From NCBI GenBank assembly GCA_025149125.1, contig CP102272.1, positions 5,890,001-5,954,000 of the forward strand: DNA of 64,000 bases. The letters run 5' to 3'. The position numbers were made by a program, and so were the translations under genes. Under the pieces are notes generated by a model, which did not search any database, had not been told where the DNA came from, and saw only the letters and a program-made list of their open reading frames with translations. This document shows, piece after piece, positions 8,255 through 16,701 of the stretch. The first letter of the stretch is position 1, and the number at the start of each line of letters is the position of its first letter. The stretch comes from [Clostridium] asparagiforme DSM 15981 (GTDB lineage: Bacteria > Bacillota > Clostridia > Lachnospirales > Lachnospiraceae).

Positions 8255-10057
8255 TCACCGCAGCACCATTTTCAAATATTCCATCAGACTCTCCGTAGCC
8301 TCCTCCCGGTACAACACCTCCCGGGCCAGGGCCGGATAGTCGGTGATAATGTTGTCCACCCCAAGCACCTTCATCTGCTCGATCTCGCTCTTTTTGTTGA
8401 CGGTCCAGACATGAACCGCCTTGCCCTTCTCATGAGCGTTTTCCACCAGCCCCAGAGTCACAAAGCTGGAGCGCAGACTGATAAAGTCAAATGCATCGTT
8501 GTCGTAGTATCTGCCGTAGGCGGCCGGCAGAATGTATCCGGTGTGCAGATCCGGGTCCGCCTCCTTCACCCGCACCAGGTAGTCCAGCTTCACGGAGGTG
8601 ATTACGCACTGCTCCTGCATCTCCCGGTCCCGGATCATCTCCACCACCTGCTCCGGCAGATCCGTCCGGTCCCCGATGTTCTTGAGCTCGATATTCAGCT
8701 TGATCCGTCCCTTGCAGTCGTCCAGCGCCTCCTCCAGGGTGGGAATTTGCTCCCCGGCGAAATCCGGCCCGAACCAGCTGCCCACATCCAGATCCCGCAC
8801 CTCGCCGTAGGTCATGCTCCCCAGGCGCCGGTTCACGCCGGCTAACCGCTTTAAATTCAGATCGTGGCACACCACCACCACGCCGTCCGAGGTGGTCTGC
8901 ACGTCAATCTCCGCGTAGTCCGCCATCTCGTCGATGGCAGTCTCCAGAGCCGCCAGGGTATTCTCAGGTGCGCGCTTGGAGCTGCCCCGGTGGGCCGTGA
9001 TCTCCGTCTCAGTCAGAACCGATGAATCCAGCGGAAAACCGTTGCACACCATGTCCAGAAGAAACAGCAGGCTGACGCCGGCCACCGCCCCGGTCACGGC
9101 CAGAATCCGCTTCCGGCTCAAATGATCCCGGCACACATAGGAAAAGTCCCAGGGCTTCACCTGGCTGTGCCGCGTCTCAAACTGATAATACACCACGGTC
9201 AGCGCCCCGAAATCCACAAGCCCGGCCGCCATGCTGGCCACGGCCAGCACGACCAGCTCCAGCCTGCGGCAGACCGCGGCCAGCACGGCCATCGCCGCAT
9301 AGCTGTCCACAAAGAGCGTCACGCACACGGCCGCGGCCACCACAAACAGCAGGTGCAGAGCCACAGAGGCGGCCACCATCAGGGCGTTCAGCCCAAACAG
9401 CAGCGCCAGGGCTTTCGGCCAGCGCCCTTTCACCAGCTCCACACTGCGCCTGACCCCGTCCCGGAACCGTTTCTGCTCCACCATGCACGCGAAAAACACC
9501 AGCATGGTGGGAATCCCGATCGCCACCAGACCGGCCACTACCGCCGCAAGCCCGGCCCGTCCGGCCCTCTGGCTCCAGATCTCGGCCATCACGAAGTTCA
9601 CCGGCTTGACCCGGGTCAAAAGCCGCAGAAGGACCATGCTGTTCATCATCAGATAGCTGGCCAGGGCAAGCAAAAAAAGCTGCCAGTTCCGCTTTGACAG
9701 CTCGTCCACCGCCTTGCCGACGGCCCCCCGCACAATGGAGACCACGTCGATCCGCCGGGAATATGCGGCCGCCTGGTAGGCGGTCAACAGTCCGCCCAGC
9801 TCCACGACCATCAAAAATGCTCCAACAAGCACAAGGACCATGGCGCAGCCCACCGTCACCGGCCGCAGCAGAAACGCCGCAAGGTTGCTCATGGTCAGAT
9901 AACTGTAACCCGCCGCCCTCAGGGAAATCTTAAGCAGCAGGTTGACAAGCCTTATATAGAATGCGCCTGCCACCAGCCGGTACAGAATTTCAAACAGCAC
10001 CAGCTGGCGCAGGTTCACCCGCAAAACCTGATAGGTCTCTCTAAAAAATGTCTTCAC
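8255..10057 (-). CDS. Membrane glycerophosphodiester phosphodiesterase
   Basis: A 600-residue protein. The first ~330 residues form a multi-pass membrane domain of the GPDPase_memb type, and the rest is a GDPD TIM barrel. Catalytic features are the HRG motif (His near 354) with PENT after it, the EIDVQ segment and the HD of VVCHDLNLKR. It would hydrolyse glycerophosphodiesters, or polyglycerol-phosphate polymers such as lipoteichoic acid, on the membrane. It starts with GTG and overlaps the alarmone synthetase stop by four bases (GTGA), so its translation is coupled to that gene. No signal cleavage site is visible. Confidence 0.9.
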   Translation of the reverse strand: MKTFFRETYQVLRVNLRQLVLFEILYRLVAGAFYIRLVNLLLKISLRAAGYSYLTMSNLAAFLLRPVTVGCAMVLVLVGAFLMVVELGGLLTAYQAAAYSRRIDVVSIVRGAVGKAVDELSKRNWQLFLLALASYLMMNSMVLLRLLTRVKPVNFVMAEIWSQRAGRAGLAAVVAGLVAIGIPTMLVFFACMVEQKRFRDGVRRSVELVKGRWPKALALLFGLNALMVAASVALHLLFVVAAAVCVTLFVDSYAAMAVLAAVCRRLELVVLAVASMAAGLVDFGALTVVYYQFETRHSQVKPWDFSYVCRDHLSRKRILAVTGAVAGVSLLFLLDMVCNGFPLDSSVLTETEITAHRGSSKRAPENTLAALETAIDEMADYAEIDVQTTSDGVVVVCHDLNLKRLAGVNRRLGSMTYGEVRDLDVGSWFGPDFAGEQIPTLEEALDDCKGRIKLNIELKNIGDRTDLPEQVVEMIRDREMQEQCVITSVKLDYLVRVKEADPDLHTGYILPAAYGRYYDNDAFDFISLRSSFVTLGLVENAHEKGKAVHVWTVNKKSEIEQMKVLGVDNIITDYPALAREVLYREEATESLMEYLKMVLR

Positions 10058-10737
10058 GAAAATTCTTCTTCCGTCTTCGCCGCCTGTTCTTCCTGACGCC
10101 GCTGCTCCGCCGCGTAGGCCGTAATAGCCTCGTTCAGCGAGAACATCTTGGCATCCAGCATATCCACGATGTCCGCGCAGGCTTTCAGCTCCTTCAGCAG
10201 ATTCTCAGGCGCGTTGCCCTCGAACTTGTAAGCGATCTTGTGCTCCAGGCTGGCCCAGAAGTCCATAGCCACGGAACGGATCTGCACTTCCACCTTTGTC
10301 TCCACCGGCCCGTCGGACAGGTAAACCGGCACTGTGACCACCATATGGTAGCTCTTGTAGCCGTTGGGTTTGGGATTCTTGATATAATCCTTCACGTGCA
10401 GCACCGTCACGTCGGCCTGATGGGCGATCATCTCCGCGATCTGATAGATATCCGAGGTAAAGGAACAGATAATCCGAATCCCGGCAATGTCGCTGAGATA
10501 CTCCATCATATTTTCAATGGTCACGTCGTGACCGTCTTTTTTAAGCTTTTTAACAATGCTGTCAGCTGTTTTAAGCCGCGACTTGATGTGCTCAATGGGG
10601 TTGTAGTCGTAGCGGTTCACGAATTCGTTGTTTAATATCTCAATTTTAGTGTTGACTTTCTTCAGGGCGGAATCGTACAAAAACATAACCGAACGCCATT
10701 GATCCACCTGGTCGTCGGATTTGGGGATATTTGACAT
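10054..10737 (-). CDS. Small alarmone synthetase (RelQ/YjbM type GTP pyrophosphokinase)
   Basis: The 227-residue product contains only the RelA/SpoT synthetase domain, the size of RelQ-type enzymes. It transfers pyrophosphate from ATP to GDP/GTP to give (p)ppGpp. Visible motifs are DIAGIRIIC, the substrate-binding GYKSYHM and the EVQIRS...WASLEHKIAYK block. It lacks HD hydrolase, TGS and ACT domains. SD AAGGAGG lies seven bases before the ATG. It is followed without a gap by the membrane phosphodiesterase, linking stringent signalling to envelope turnover by gene order. Confidence 0.92.
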   Translation of the reverse strand: MSNIPKSDDQVDQWRSVMFLYDSALKKVNTKIEILNNEFVNRYDYNPIEHIKSRLKTADSIVKKLKKDGHDVTIENMMEYLSDIAGIRIICSFTSDIYQIAEMIAHQADVTVLHVKDYIKNPKPNGYKSYHMVVTVPVYLSDGPVETKVEVQIRSVAMDFWASLEHKIAYKFEGNAPENLLKELKACADIVDMLDAKMFSLNEAITAYAAEQRRQEEQAAKTEEEFS

Positions 10738-10761
10738 CGCTATCCCTCCTTCTATGCTTGC

Positions 10762-11541
10762 TTACAGCTTCAGTCCTTTTAACAGATCCCCCAGTCCGGT
10801 GGTCACGGAAGCTGTCTCCTTGTAGTCGAAGCGCTCGTGCTGCTCCTCATCCTCCACCGGCGCGGTCAGCGCCTTCATGCTCAGGCTGATCTTTCCGTCC
10901 GCAACGGACAGGATCTTCACCTTCACGCTCTGGCCTTCCTTCAGCACAACGCCCGGATGTTTGATGCGCTGGGTGCTGATCTGGGAAACGTGCAGCAGCC
11001 CGTCAACGCCGTCTGCCAGCTTGATAAACGCGCCGTAGTTCTTCAGGCTGTCAACGGTGCCCTCCACCACGTCGCCGGCTTTAAACTGCGCCAGCTTCTC
11101 CTTGCGCTCCGCTTCCTTGCGCTCCTTCTCAACCTCGCGGCCGGACAGCACCAGGCGCTTCTTCTCGGTGTCGGCGGTAATCACGATCACGTCGATGTTC
11201 TTGCCCTGCCAGTCCTCCAGCTTCTCCACGTACTCGGTGGACAGCTGGGAAGCCGGGATAAACGCGCGCACGTCGTCCACGTAAGCCACAACGCCTGCCT
11301 TCACCGCCTCGGCGATCTTTACGGAAAATACGGTGCGCTCCTCCAGCATCTGGGTGAAATGCGCCCATTTCTCCAGCACGCCGCTCTCGTCCTCGGAGAT
11401 CTCGATATTCCGCTTGTTCAGAGTCTTATAAGAGGCCTCCAGCTCAGCCGCATAGTCTTCCATGGTTTCTACCGGCTCGGCCGCAGTTTCAACTGCCTCC
11501 GCATTTTCAAGTTCCATCTCGTTTTTCATTTCTTCACTCAT
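10762..11541 (-). CDS. S1 RNA-binding domain protein (RpsA-like)
   Basis: The 259-residue protein has an acidic N-terminus and two S1 (OB-fold) repeats. The first, at about 55-135, is divergent and ends KKRLVLSGREVEKE. The second, at about 150-225, is canonical (GDVVEGTVDSLKNYGAFIKL through KISLSMKAL). This matches the short two-to-three S1-domain RpsA-like proteins of Firmicutes, which bind mRNA or ribosomes rather than acting as a full S1. SD GGAGAG precedes the ATG. It is the first gene of the three-gene minus-strand unit with the alarmone synthetase, 24 bases apart. Confidence 0.85.
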   Translation of the reverse strand: MSEEMKNEMELENAEAVETAAEPVETMEDYAAELEASYKTLNKRNIEISEDESGVLEKWAHFTQMLEERTVFSVKIAEAVKAGVVAYVDDVRAFIPASQLSTEYVEKLEDWQGKNIDVIVITADTEKKRLVLSGREVEKERKEAERKEKLAQFKAGDVVEGTVDSLKNYGAFIKLADGVDGLLHVSQISTQRIKHPGVVLKEGQSVKVKILSVADGKISLSMKALTAPVEDEEQHERFDYKETASVTTGLGDLLKGLKL

Positions 11542-11824
11542 GTTTCTCTCCTCGCTTTTCCTTTCATTTCACCCGGCGTCAACGCCTGAGTTCATTCCTC
11601 TCCATTATAACAACAACCCACCTAATATTTCTATAGTTTTCTCACAAATTTTATACCTATTTTTCATTTTCAGGGACATTTTGGCAATTTCCTTCCGGAT
11701 TATCACCGTTTTTCCTCCCCCCGGCCTGTCCGGGGCCGGTTTCCACCGTTTAAAACGTCCCGGATGCCGCAAACATTCACCTTTTCACCGCGGGTAAAGT
11801 GTGGTATGATTTGATTGAAAATTT

Positions 11825-11958
11825 GTAACTGTTCAGTAGGTCTGCGCACTTGCTGCGCTGACCGTATGAGAACCTAAGCTTGCTGGCAAAAATCCCATCG
11901 ACGAAGTCGATTTTAAATGGATTTTTGCTCGTATCTGTGAAGGTACTGAACAGATACG
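11825..11958 (+). repeat. Palindromic intergenic repeat A, copy 1
   Basis: A 134-base element starting GTAACTGTTCAGTAGG and ending in a hairpin of CGTATCTGT with ACAGATACG. An internal hairpin joins AAAAATCC and GGATTTTT. A second copy in the opposite orientation is at 39454-39586, with the same order of blocks and about 15% differences by eye. A fragment is at 23648-23675. It occupies part of the 459-base gap 11542-12000, which otherwise holds the AT-rich upstream region of the S1 gene and no ORF. Confidence 0.8.
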
Positions 11959-12000
11959 AAAATTTATATAGAAAGCAAAGAAAGGAATATTCCTGCAGCC

Positions 12001-12744
12001 ATGTATGACATATTGGATTTGCATACCCACACCACAGCCAGCGGACACGCCTACAATTCGCTCTGTGAAATGGTGCGGGCCGCAGCGGAAGCCGGTCTGA
12101 CCCTCTTCGGCTGTTCCGATCACACGCCGGCCATGCCCGGAAGCTGTGAAGCGTTTCATTTCATCAATTTTAAGGTGATCCCCAGAGAACTCTTTGGCGT
12201 CAAGGTCCTGATGGGGGCGGAGCTCAACATTATGGATTTTAAGGGTACGGTGGACCTGCCGCCGGATTACCTGGAGCGGCTGGACTATTGCATCGCCAGC
12301 CTGCATCCGCCGTGCATCGAGAGCGGCACCCGGGAGCAGAACACCTCCGCTTACATCCATGCCCTGGAAAATCCTTACATCCACATCATCGGGCATCCGG
12401 ACGACAGCCGTTATCCGGTGGACTATGAGGCCCTGGTTTCCGCGGCCAAACGCAATCACAAGCTTTTGGAGATGAACAACAGCTCCTTAAATCCCCGCGG
12501 CTTCCGCCCGGGCGCTCCGGAGAATTACCGGGTGATGCTGGAGCTGTGCCGCCGGTATGAGCAGCCGGTGATCATCGACAGCGACGCTCATTTCTGCACG
12601 GATGTGGGCAATCACAGATATGCGCATGCGCTGCTTCAGGAACTGAACTTCCCGGAAGAGCTGGTGGTCAACACCTCCCTGGACAAACTGGCGCCGTATC
12701 TTCCGAAGCTGGCCGCACTGATGGCGGGGGGGTGGCAGGAATGA
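12001..12744 (+). CDS. PHP-domain phosphoesterase (YcdX-like)
   Basis: A 247-residue PHP phosphatase. Metal-binding motifs in order are DLHTHTTASGHA (residues 6-17), SDHTPA near 40, GAELN near 77, SLHPP near 100, IGHPDD near 137 and the C-terminal DSDAHF. These are the trinuclear metal ligands of the YcdX/HisJ-like family, so a phosphomonoesterase activity is likely; the substrate is unknown. The SD-like AAAGGA is about 14 bases upstream, which is long. Its stop overlaps the LysR start (ATGA). Confidence 0.88.
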   Translation: MYDILDLHTHTTASGHAYNSLCEMVRAAAEAGLTLFGCSDHTPAMPGSCEAFHFINFKVIPRELFGVKVLMGAELNIMDFKGTVDLPPDYLERLDYCIASLHPPCIESGTREQNTSAYIHALENPYIHIIGHPDDSRYPVDYEALVSAAKRNHKLLEMNNSSLNPRGFRPGAPENYRVMLELCRRYEQPVIIDSDAHFCTDVGNHRYAHALLQELNFPEELVVNTSLDKLAPYLPKLAALMAGGWQE

Positions 12745-13703
12745 TCAACTTTCTGAACCTGGAATATTTTCTGGTCGCCGCCGAGGAGCTGAATTTCACA
12801 AGAGCCGCGAGAAAGCTCTACATCTCCCAGCAGTCCCTCAGCAACCACATCTCCAACCTGGAGAAGGAGTTCGACGTGATCCTGTTCAACCGGACCCTGC
12901 CGCTCACCCTGACCTACGCCGGGCAGGCGTTAAAGGCCAGAGCCAGAGAGCTTTTGGATCTGCGGGACGAGACCTACCGCGAGATCGCCGACATCAAGGA
13001 TTTCTCCACCGGGCAGCTGTCCATCGGCGTGTCCCACACCCGGGGCCGCGTGATCCTGCCGGAGATCCTGCCCTCCTACCAGACCCAGTTTCCCGGCATC
13101 GAGCTCAAGCTGATCGAGGGCAATTCCAGCACCCTGGCCTCGGAGCTGCTCCACGGCAACATCGATCTCATGATCGACCTGCTGCCCTTTGCCGTGGAAA
13201 ATGTGGAGACGGTGCCGGTCTGCGCGGAGGAAATCCTCTTAATCGCGCCGGACATGGTGCTGGAGAAGGCCTACCCCGGCAGGCTGGAAGAGATTAAAGC
13301 CCAACTCTCCCAGTCCACGGACCTGCGGCTGCTGGAGTCCTGCCCCTTCATTCTGCTGAAAAAGGGCAACCGGGTGCGCACCATCGCGGACGAAATGTTC
13401 GAGGAAGCCCAGATCACGCCCCGGATTGTGCTGGAGACGGAAAATATCGAGACGGTACTGGCCCTGAGCGCCAAGGGCATGGGGATCACCTTCTTCCCCC
13501 GCATGTTCATGTCCAACGACCAGTCCACCCAGGACCACCGCACCAAGTTTATGGAGCGGGCCCGCTTGAATCCCTACCCGCTGAACTTCCGGCGCGCCCA
13601 CGGCGTTCTGGGAATCGGTTACCACAAGGGCCACTACATGTCCCGGGCCACCAAGGAATTCATCCGCATCGCCAAAGAGCGGATCCCCTACAATCCCGAT
13701 TAA
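12741..13703 (+). CDS. LysR-family transcriptional regulator
   Basis: From the ATG at 12741 the protein has 320 residues. A GTG nine bases upstream is in frame, but the ATG lies in an ATGA overlap with the PHP gene and fits better. The N-terminal winged helix-turn-helix (FTRAARKLYISQQSLSNHI, about 19-37) is followed by the two-lobed effector domain. Its operon partner is the PHP phosphoesterase, with no divergent target gene nearby, so its regulon is not evident. A strong terminator follows at 13713-13750. Confidence 0.9.
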   Translation: MINFLNLEYFLVAAEELNFTRAARKLYISQQSLSNHISNLEKEFDVILFNRTLPLTLTYAGQALKARARELLDLRDETYREIADIKDFSTGQLSIGVSHTRGRVILPEILPSYQTQFPGIELKLIEGNSSTLASELLHGNIDLMIDLLPFAVENVETVPVCAEEILLIAPDMVLEKAYPGRLEEIKAQLSQSTDLRLLESCPFILLKKGNRVRTIADEMFEEAQITPRIVLETENIETVLALSAKGMGITFFPRMFMSNDQSTQDHRTKFMERARLNPYPLNFRRAHGVLGIGYHKGHYMSRATKEFIRIAKERIPYNPD

Positions 13704-13712
13704 CCGCCCTGC

Positions 13713-13750
13713 CCCTGAACTGGGAGAGTTTTCCAGTTCAGGGATTTTTT
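13713..13750 (+). terminator. Rho-independent terminator after LysR gene
   Basis: A perfect 11-base stem CCCTGAACTGG / CCAGTTCAGGG with a nine-base loop, followed by ATTTTTT. It separates the PHP/LysR unit from perR. Confidence 0.92.
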
Positions 13751-13769
13751 ACGTTCTTTTAATCCACAC

Positions 13770-13821
13770 TTGACAATCCATGGAAAATCTACTATATTAT
13801 TAATAGTAACTATTACTATTA
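13770..13821 (+). promoter_or_regulatory. perR promoter with PerR-type operator
   Basis: TTGACA (13770-13775), 17-base spacer, TATATT (13793-13798). Six bases later comes AGTAACTATTACT (13805-13817), the core of a perfect 9-3-9 palindrome spanning 13801-13821. The site covers the expected transcription start, so bound repressor would block initiation. The same layout precedes both reversed rubrerythrin genes. Confidence 0.85.
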
Positions 13822-13855
13822 TCGTAGCAGATACAGATATAAGGAAGGAGATGCT

Positions 13856-14272
13856 ATGAAAACGCTCAAGTATAGTCGTCAGAGGGAATCCATCAAAGCC
13901 TGTTTGATGAACCGTCACGACCATCCAACGGCAGACGCCCTATACGCCAGCATTCGCGAGGAATATCCCAATATCAGTCTTGGCACGGTTTACCGCAACT
14001 TAAACCTGCTGGTTGAAACCGGTGAAATACAGCGGCTTACCTGCGGCGATGGCGCGGACCACTTCGATGGAAATCCCAGACCCCATTACCACTTTATGTG
14101 CAGGGAATGCAAGCAGGTCTACGACGTGCCCATGGAGACAATGGAGGCCCTAAACACCGCCGCTCAGGAATTTGCGCCCGGCGTTGTGGACGGTCATTCC
14201 GTACTGTTTCTGGGAGAATGCAATGACTGCCTGGCAAAGCACGCGGATCACAAGATCCATAAGTCCGCCTGA
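13856..14272 (+). CDS. perR: PerR-type peroxide-responsive Fur-family repressor
   Basis: A 138-residue Fur-family protein with a winged helix N-terminus (TVYRNLNLL recognition region, 44-52). Structural zinc is bound by two CxxC pairs: Cys82/85 and Cys122/125. His23, Asp71, His77, His79 and Asp90 have the spacing of the regulatory Fe/Mn site of Bacillus PerR (His37, Asp85, His91, His93, Asp104). I therefore call PerR rather than Fur or Zur. It sits immediately upstream of rubrerythrin genes, and its own promoter carries the same palindrome, implying autoregulation and peroxide derepression. Confidence 0.9.
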   Translation: MKTLKYSRQRESIKACLMNRHDHPTADALYASIREEYPNISLGTVYRNLNLLVETGEIQRLTCGDGADHFDGNPRPHYHFMCRECKQVYDVPMETMEALNTAAQEFAPGVVDGHSVLFLGECNDCLAKHADHKIHKSA

Positions 14273-14404
14273 CCGTTCTGCGAACATTCGCGGCACCGAG
14301 CCGCCGGCCCACGCCGGCGGCTCATTGTCTGCCCATGGCGCCGCTCCTTCCGGTTACAAAACGCACATTTCCCTGAGATTTAATAAATATTTTTAAAATA
14401 GGTG

Positions 14405-14452
14405 TTGACAAAACCGGCCGGTTGGTTTATAGTAATGTCAGTAACGATTACT
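14405..14452 (+). promoter_or_regulatory. Promoter and operator of reversed rubrerythrin 1
   Basis: TTGACA (14405-14410), 17-base spacer, TATAGT (14428-14433), then six bases and AGTAACGATTACT (14440-14452). The operator core and its distance from the -10 box equal those at perR. Confidence 0.85.
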
Positions 14453-14500
14453 AATATTAATTTGACAAATATCATATAAATAAAAAAGGAGAGAAAAACG

Positions 14501-15046
14501 ATGAAAAAATGGGTTTGTACAGTATGTGGCTATGTATACGAGGGTGAGCAGGCTCCTGAGAAATGTCCTCAGTGCGGCGTTCCGGCTTCCAAGTTTAAAT
14601 TACAGGAGAGCGAAGGCATGGCGTGGGCCTGCGAGCACGAGGTAGGTGTTGCCCAGGGTTCCCCCGAGGATATCATGATGGATCTGAGAGCGAATTTCGA
14701 GGGCGAGTGCTCCGAGGTTGGCATGTATCTGGCGATGTCCAGAGTGGCCCACAGAGAGGGATATCCCGAGATCGGCCTGTACTGGGAGAAGGCTGCTTTC
14801 GAGGAAGCGGAGCACGCTGCCAAGTTCGCCGAGCTGCTGGGCGAGGTTGTGACAAGCTCCACCAAGAAGAACCTGGAGATGCGCGTGGCCGCTGAGAACG
14901 GCGCTACCGCCGGTAAGTTCGACCTGGCTAAGAGAGCGAAGGCCCTGAACCTGGATGCGATCCATGACACCGTTCATGAGATGGCAAAGGACGAGGCCCG
15001 TCACGGCAAAGCGTTCGAAGGTCTGTTAAAGAGATACTTTGGTTAA
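14501..15046 (+). CDS. Reversed rubrerythrin, copy 1
   Basis: A 181-residue protein with the rubredoxin domain first (Cys6, Cys9, Cys22, Cys25) and the ferritin-like diiron domain after it (about 45-180, with EGECSEVGMYL, EEAEHAAKF and DEARHGKAF supplying Glu/His ligands). This reversed order defines the rubperoxin type of clostridia, which reduces H2O2 and O2 with electrons from NADH via a reductase. SD AAAGGAG lies ten bases before the ATG. A PerR-type operator precedes it. It differs from copy 2 by only three residues, all within residues 87-93. Confidence 0.95.
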   Translation: MKKWVCTVCGYVYEGEQAPEKCPQCGVPASKFKLQESEGMAWACEHEVGVAQGSPEDIMMDLRANFEGECSEVGMYLAMSRVAHREGYPEIGLYWEKAAFEEAEHAAKFAELLGEVVTSSTKKNLEMRVAAENGATAGKFDLAKRAKALNLDAIHDTVHEMAKDEARHGKAFEGLLKRYFG

Positions 15047-15082
15047 TTCCAGCCATTTGAGACTGATTGACATTACAAAAGG

Positions 15083-15114
15083 CGAAGGTTCGTTTCTGCG
15101 GACCTTCGTTTTTT
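15083..15114 (+). terminator. Terminator after reversed rubrerythrin 1
   Basis: Stem CGAAGGTTCG / CGGACCTTCG (one G-U pair) with a six-base loop, then TTTTTT. It makes the two copies separate transcripts. Confidence 0.88.
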
Positions 15115-15185
15115 ATATCCTGCGGACTTTATAAAATAGGCTTGCGAAACCGGATAAAAAAAATCAAAAAATATTTGAAAAGGTG

Positions 15186-15233
15186 TTGACAAACTGCCGG
15201 ACTTGTATTATATTAATATCAGTAACAATTACT
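15186..15233 (+). promoter_or_regulatory. Promoter and operator of reversed rubrerythrin 2
   Basis: TTGACA (15186-15191), 17-base spacer, TATATT (15209-15214), six bases, then AGTAACAATTACT (15221-15233). This is the third instance of the same arrangement. Confidence 0.85.
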
Positions 15234-15279
15234 ATTATCAATTAAAGAAACACAAACATATAAAAAGGAGAGAACGAAT

Positions 15280-15825
15280 ATGAAGAAATGGGTATGTACC
15301 GTATGTGGTTATGTATATGAAGGCGAGCAGGCTCCTGAGAAGTGTCCTCAGTGCGGCGTTCCGGCTTCCAAGTTTAAATTACAGGAGAGCGAAGGCATGG
15401 CGTGGGCCTGCGAGCACGAGGTAGGCGTGGCTCAGGGTTCCCCCGAGGATATCATGATGGATCTGAGAGCGAACTTCGAGGGCGAGTGCTCCGAGGTCGG
15501 CATGTATCTGGCCATGTCCAGAGTGGCTCACAGAGAGGGCTATCCCGAGATCGGTATGTACTGGGCACAGGCTGCTTTTGAAGAAGCTGAGCACGCCGCC
15601 AAGTTCGCCGAGCTGCTGGGCGAGGTTGTGACAAGTTCCACCAAGAAGAACCTGGAGATGCGCGTGGCCGCTGAGAACGGCGCTACCGCAGGCAAGTTCG
15701 ACCTGGCCAAGAGAGCGAAAGCCCTGAACCTGGATGCGATCCATGACACCGTTCACGAGATGGCAAAGGACGAGGCCCGTCACGGCAAAGCCTTCGAGGG
15801 TCTGTTAAAGAGATACTTCGGCTGA
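15280..15825 (+). CDS. Reversed rubrerythrin, copy 2
   Basis: The 181-residue product is identical to copy 1 except for a short stretch near residues 87-93 (GLYWEK in copy 1, GMYWAQ here). It has the same N-terminal rubredoxin Cys4 site and diiron domain, hence the same peroxide/oxygen-reducing role. Coding DNA is also nearly identical, with scattered silent changes, so the duplication is recent or kept similar by gene conversion. It has its own promoter and operator. A GC-rich inverted repeat (GCGCCGGCG / CGCCGGCGC, 15840-15881) follows the stop without a T-run. Confidence 0.95.
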   Translation: MKKWVCTVCGYVYEGEQAPEKCPQCGVPASKFKLQESEGMAWACEHEVGVAQGSPEDIMMDLRANFEGECSEVGMYLAMSRVAHREGYPEIGMYWAQAAFEEAEHAAKFAELLGEVVTSSTKKNLEMRVAAENGATAGKFDLAKRAKALNLDAIHDTVHEMAKDEARHGKAFEGLLKRYFG

Positions 15826-15903
15826 TCCTTCCGCCAAACGCGCCGGCGGTATCCGGTAAATCCCCGCTGGAAGCGCCGGCGCACCTGATATTTGATAAAA
15901 ATT

Positions 15904-15961
15904 GTAACAGTTCAGACGGCGAAAAAAATTTATTGAATTTTGCCAAAATATGGCATACAAT
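15904..15961 (+). promoter_or_regulatory. Promoter of classical rubrerythrin, next to a repeat C fragment
   Basis: TTGAAT (15933-15938), 17-base spacer, TACAAT (15956-15961). No AGTAAC-N-ATTACT palindrome is present, unlike the two upstream rubrerythrins. The bases just before it, from about 15904, match the left end of repeat C. Confidence 0.7.
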
Positions 15962-16011
15962 AGAGGATAGGTAGCATTAAATTATACAAACGAGAAAGGT
16001 GAGGTACAAAC

Positions 16012-16554
16012 ATGGCATCAAAATACGCAGGAACAAAGACCGAGCAGAACTTAAAGGACGCATTCTCCGGCGAGTCCCAGGCCCGCAATAAGTACACCTA
16101 TTACGCCTCCGCAGCCAAGAAGGCCGGTTACGAGCAGATGGCTTCTTTATATCTGGAGACCGCGGATCAGGAGAAAGAGCACGCAAAGATGTGGTTCAAG
16201 GAACTGCACGGCGGCATCGGCACCGTTGAGGAGAATCTGGCGGACGCGGCTGAGGGCGAGAACTACGAGTGGACCGACATGTATGCCCGTATGGCCCGCG
16301 AGGCCCGCGAGGAGGGATTCGAGGAACTGGCTGTCAAGTTCGAGCTGGTTGCCAAGGTTGAGGCTGCTCATGAGAGACGCTACTTAAAGCTGCTGGAGAG
16401 CTACAAGAACGACAAGACCTTCAAGGACGACGCCCCTCTGGGCTGGAAGTGCAGAAACTGCGGCTACATCCACGAAGGACCGGAAGCCCCGGAAGTTTGT
16501 CCCTGCTGCGCACATCCGAAAGCTTATTTTGAGCGCAAGGTTGAGAATTACTAA
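16012..16554 (+). CDS. rbr: Rubrerythrin (classical domain order)
   Basis: A 180-residue rubrerythrin with the diiron four-helix domain first (GESQARNKYTYYA near 21-33, ETADQEKEHAKM near 50-61, and a second Glu-rich helix pair) and the C-terminal rubredoxin domain (WKCRNCGYIHEGPEAP then CPCCAHP). It reduces hydrogen peroxide in the cytoplasm of anaerobes. SD AAAGGTGAGG precedes the start. It lies downstream of the reversed copies but has its own promoter lacking the PerR-type site, so it may be controlled differently. Confidence 0.95.
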   Translation: MASKYAGTKTEQNLKDAFSGESQARNKYTYYASAAKKAGYEQMASLYLETADQEKEHAKMWFKELHGGIGTVEENLADAAEGENYEWTDMYARMAREAREEGFEELAVKFELVAKVEAAHERRYLKLLESYKNDKTFKDDAPLGWKCRNCGYIHEGPEAPEVCPCCAHPKAYFERKVENY

Positions 16555-16582
16555 GATCTATATGGGTTGAACGCCTTTTAGA

Positions 16583-16620
16583 GGCTGTCCTGAATGTGAG
16601 TTCGGGGCAGCCTTTTTTTG
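16583..16620 (+). terminator. Terminator after rubrerythrin
   Basis: Stem GGCTGTCC / GGGCAGCC (one G-U pair) followed by seven T. Confidence 0.88.
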
Positions 16621-16701
16621 TCTGGCATAGAAGCAAGGTGAAAGTCCAAACAGGAATACTATCTTTTACGGGCGCACTGCTGCATTTATTCGCGTAACAT
16701 G

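Noticed and set aside
11825..11958. Insertion sequence with transposase
   Set aside because: The element is only 134 bases and encodes nothing; at most it is a non-autonomous element.
13856..14272. Fur or Zur instead of PerR
   Set aside because: The His23/Asp71/His77/His79/Asp90 pattern has PerR spacing and the linked genes are peroxide reductases, not iron or zinc uptake.
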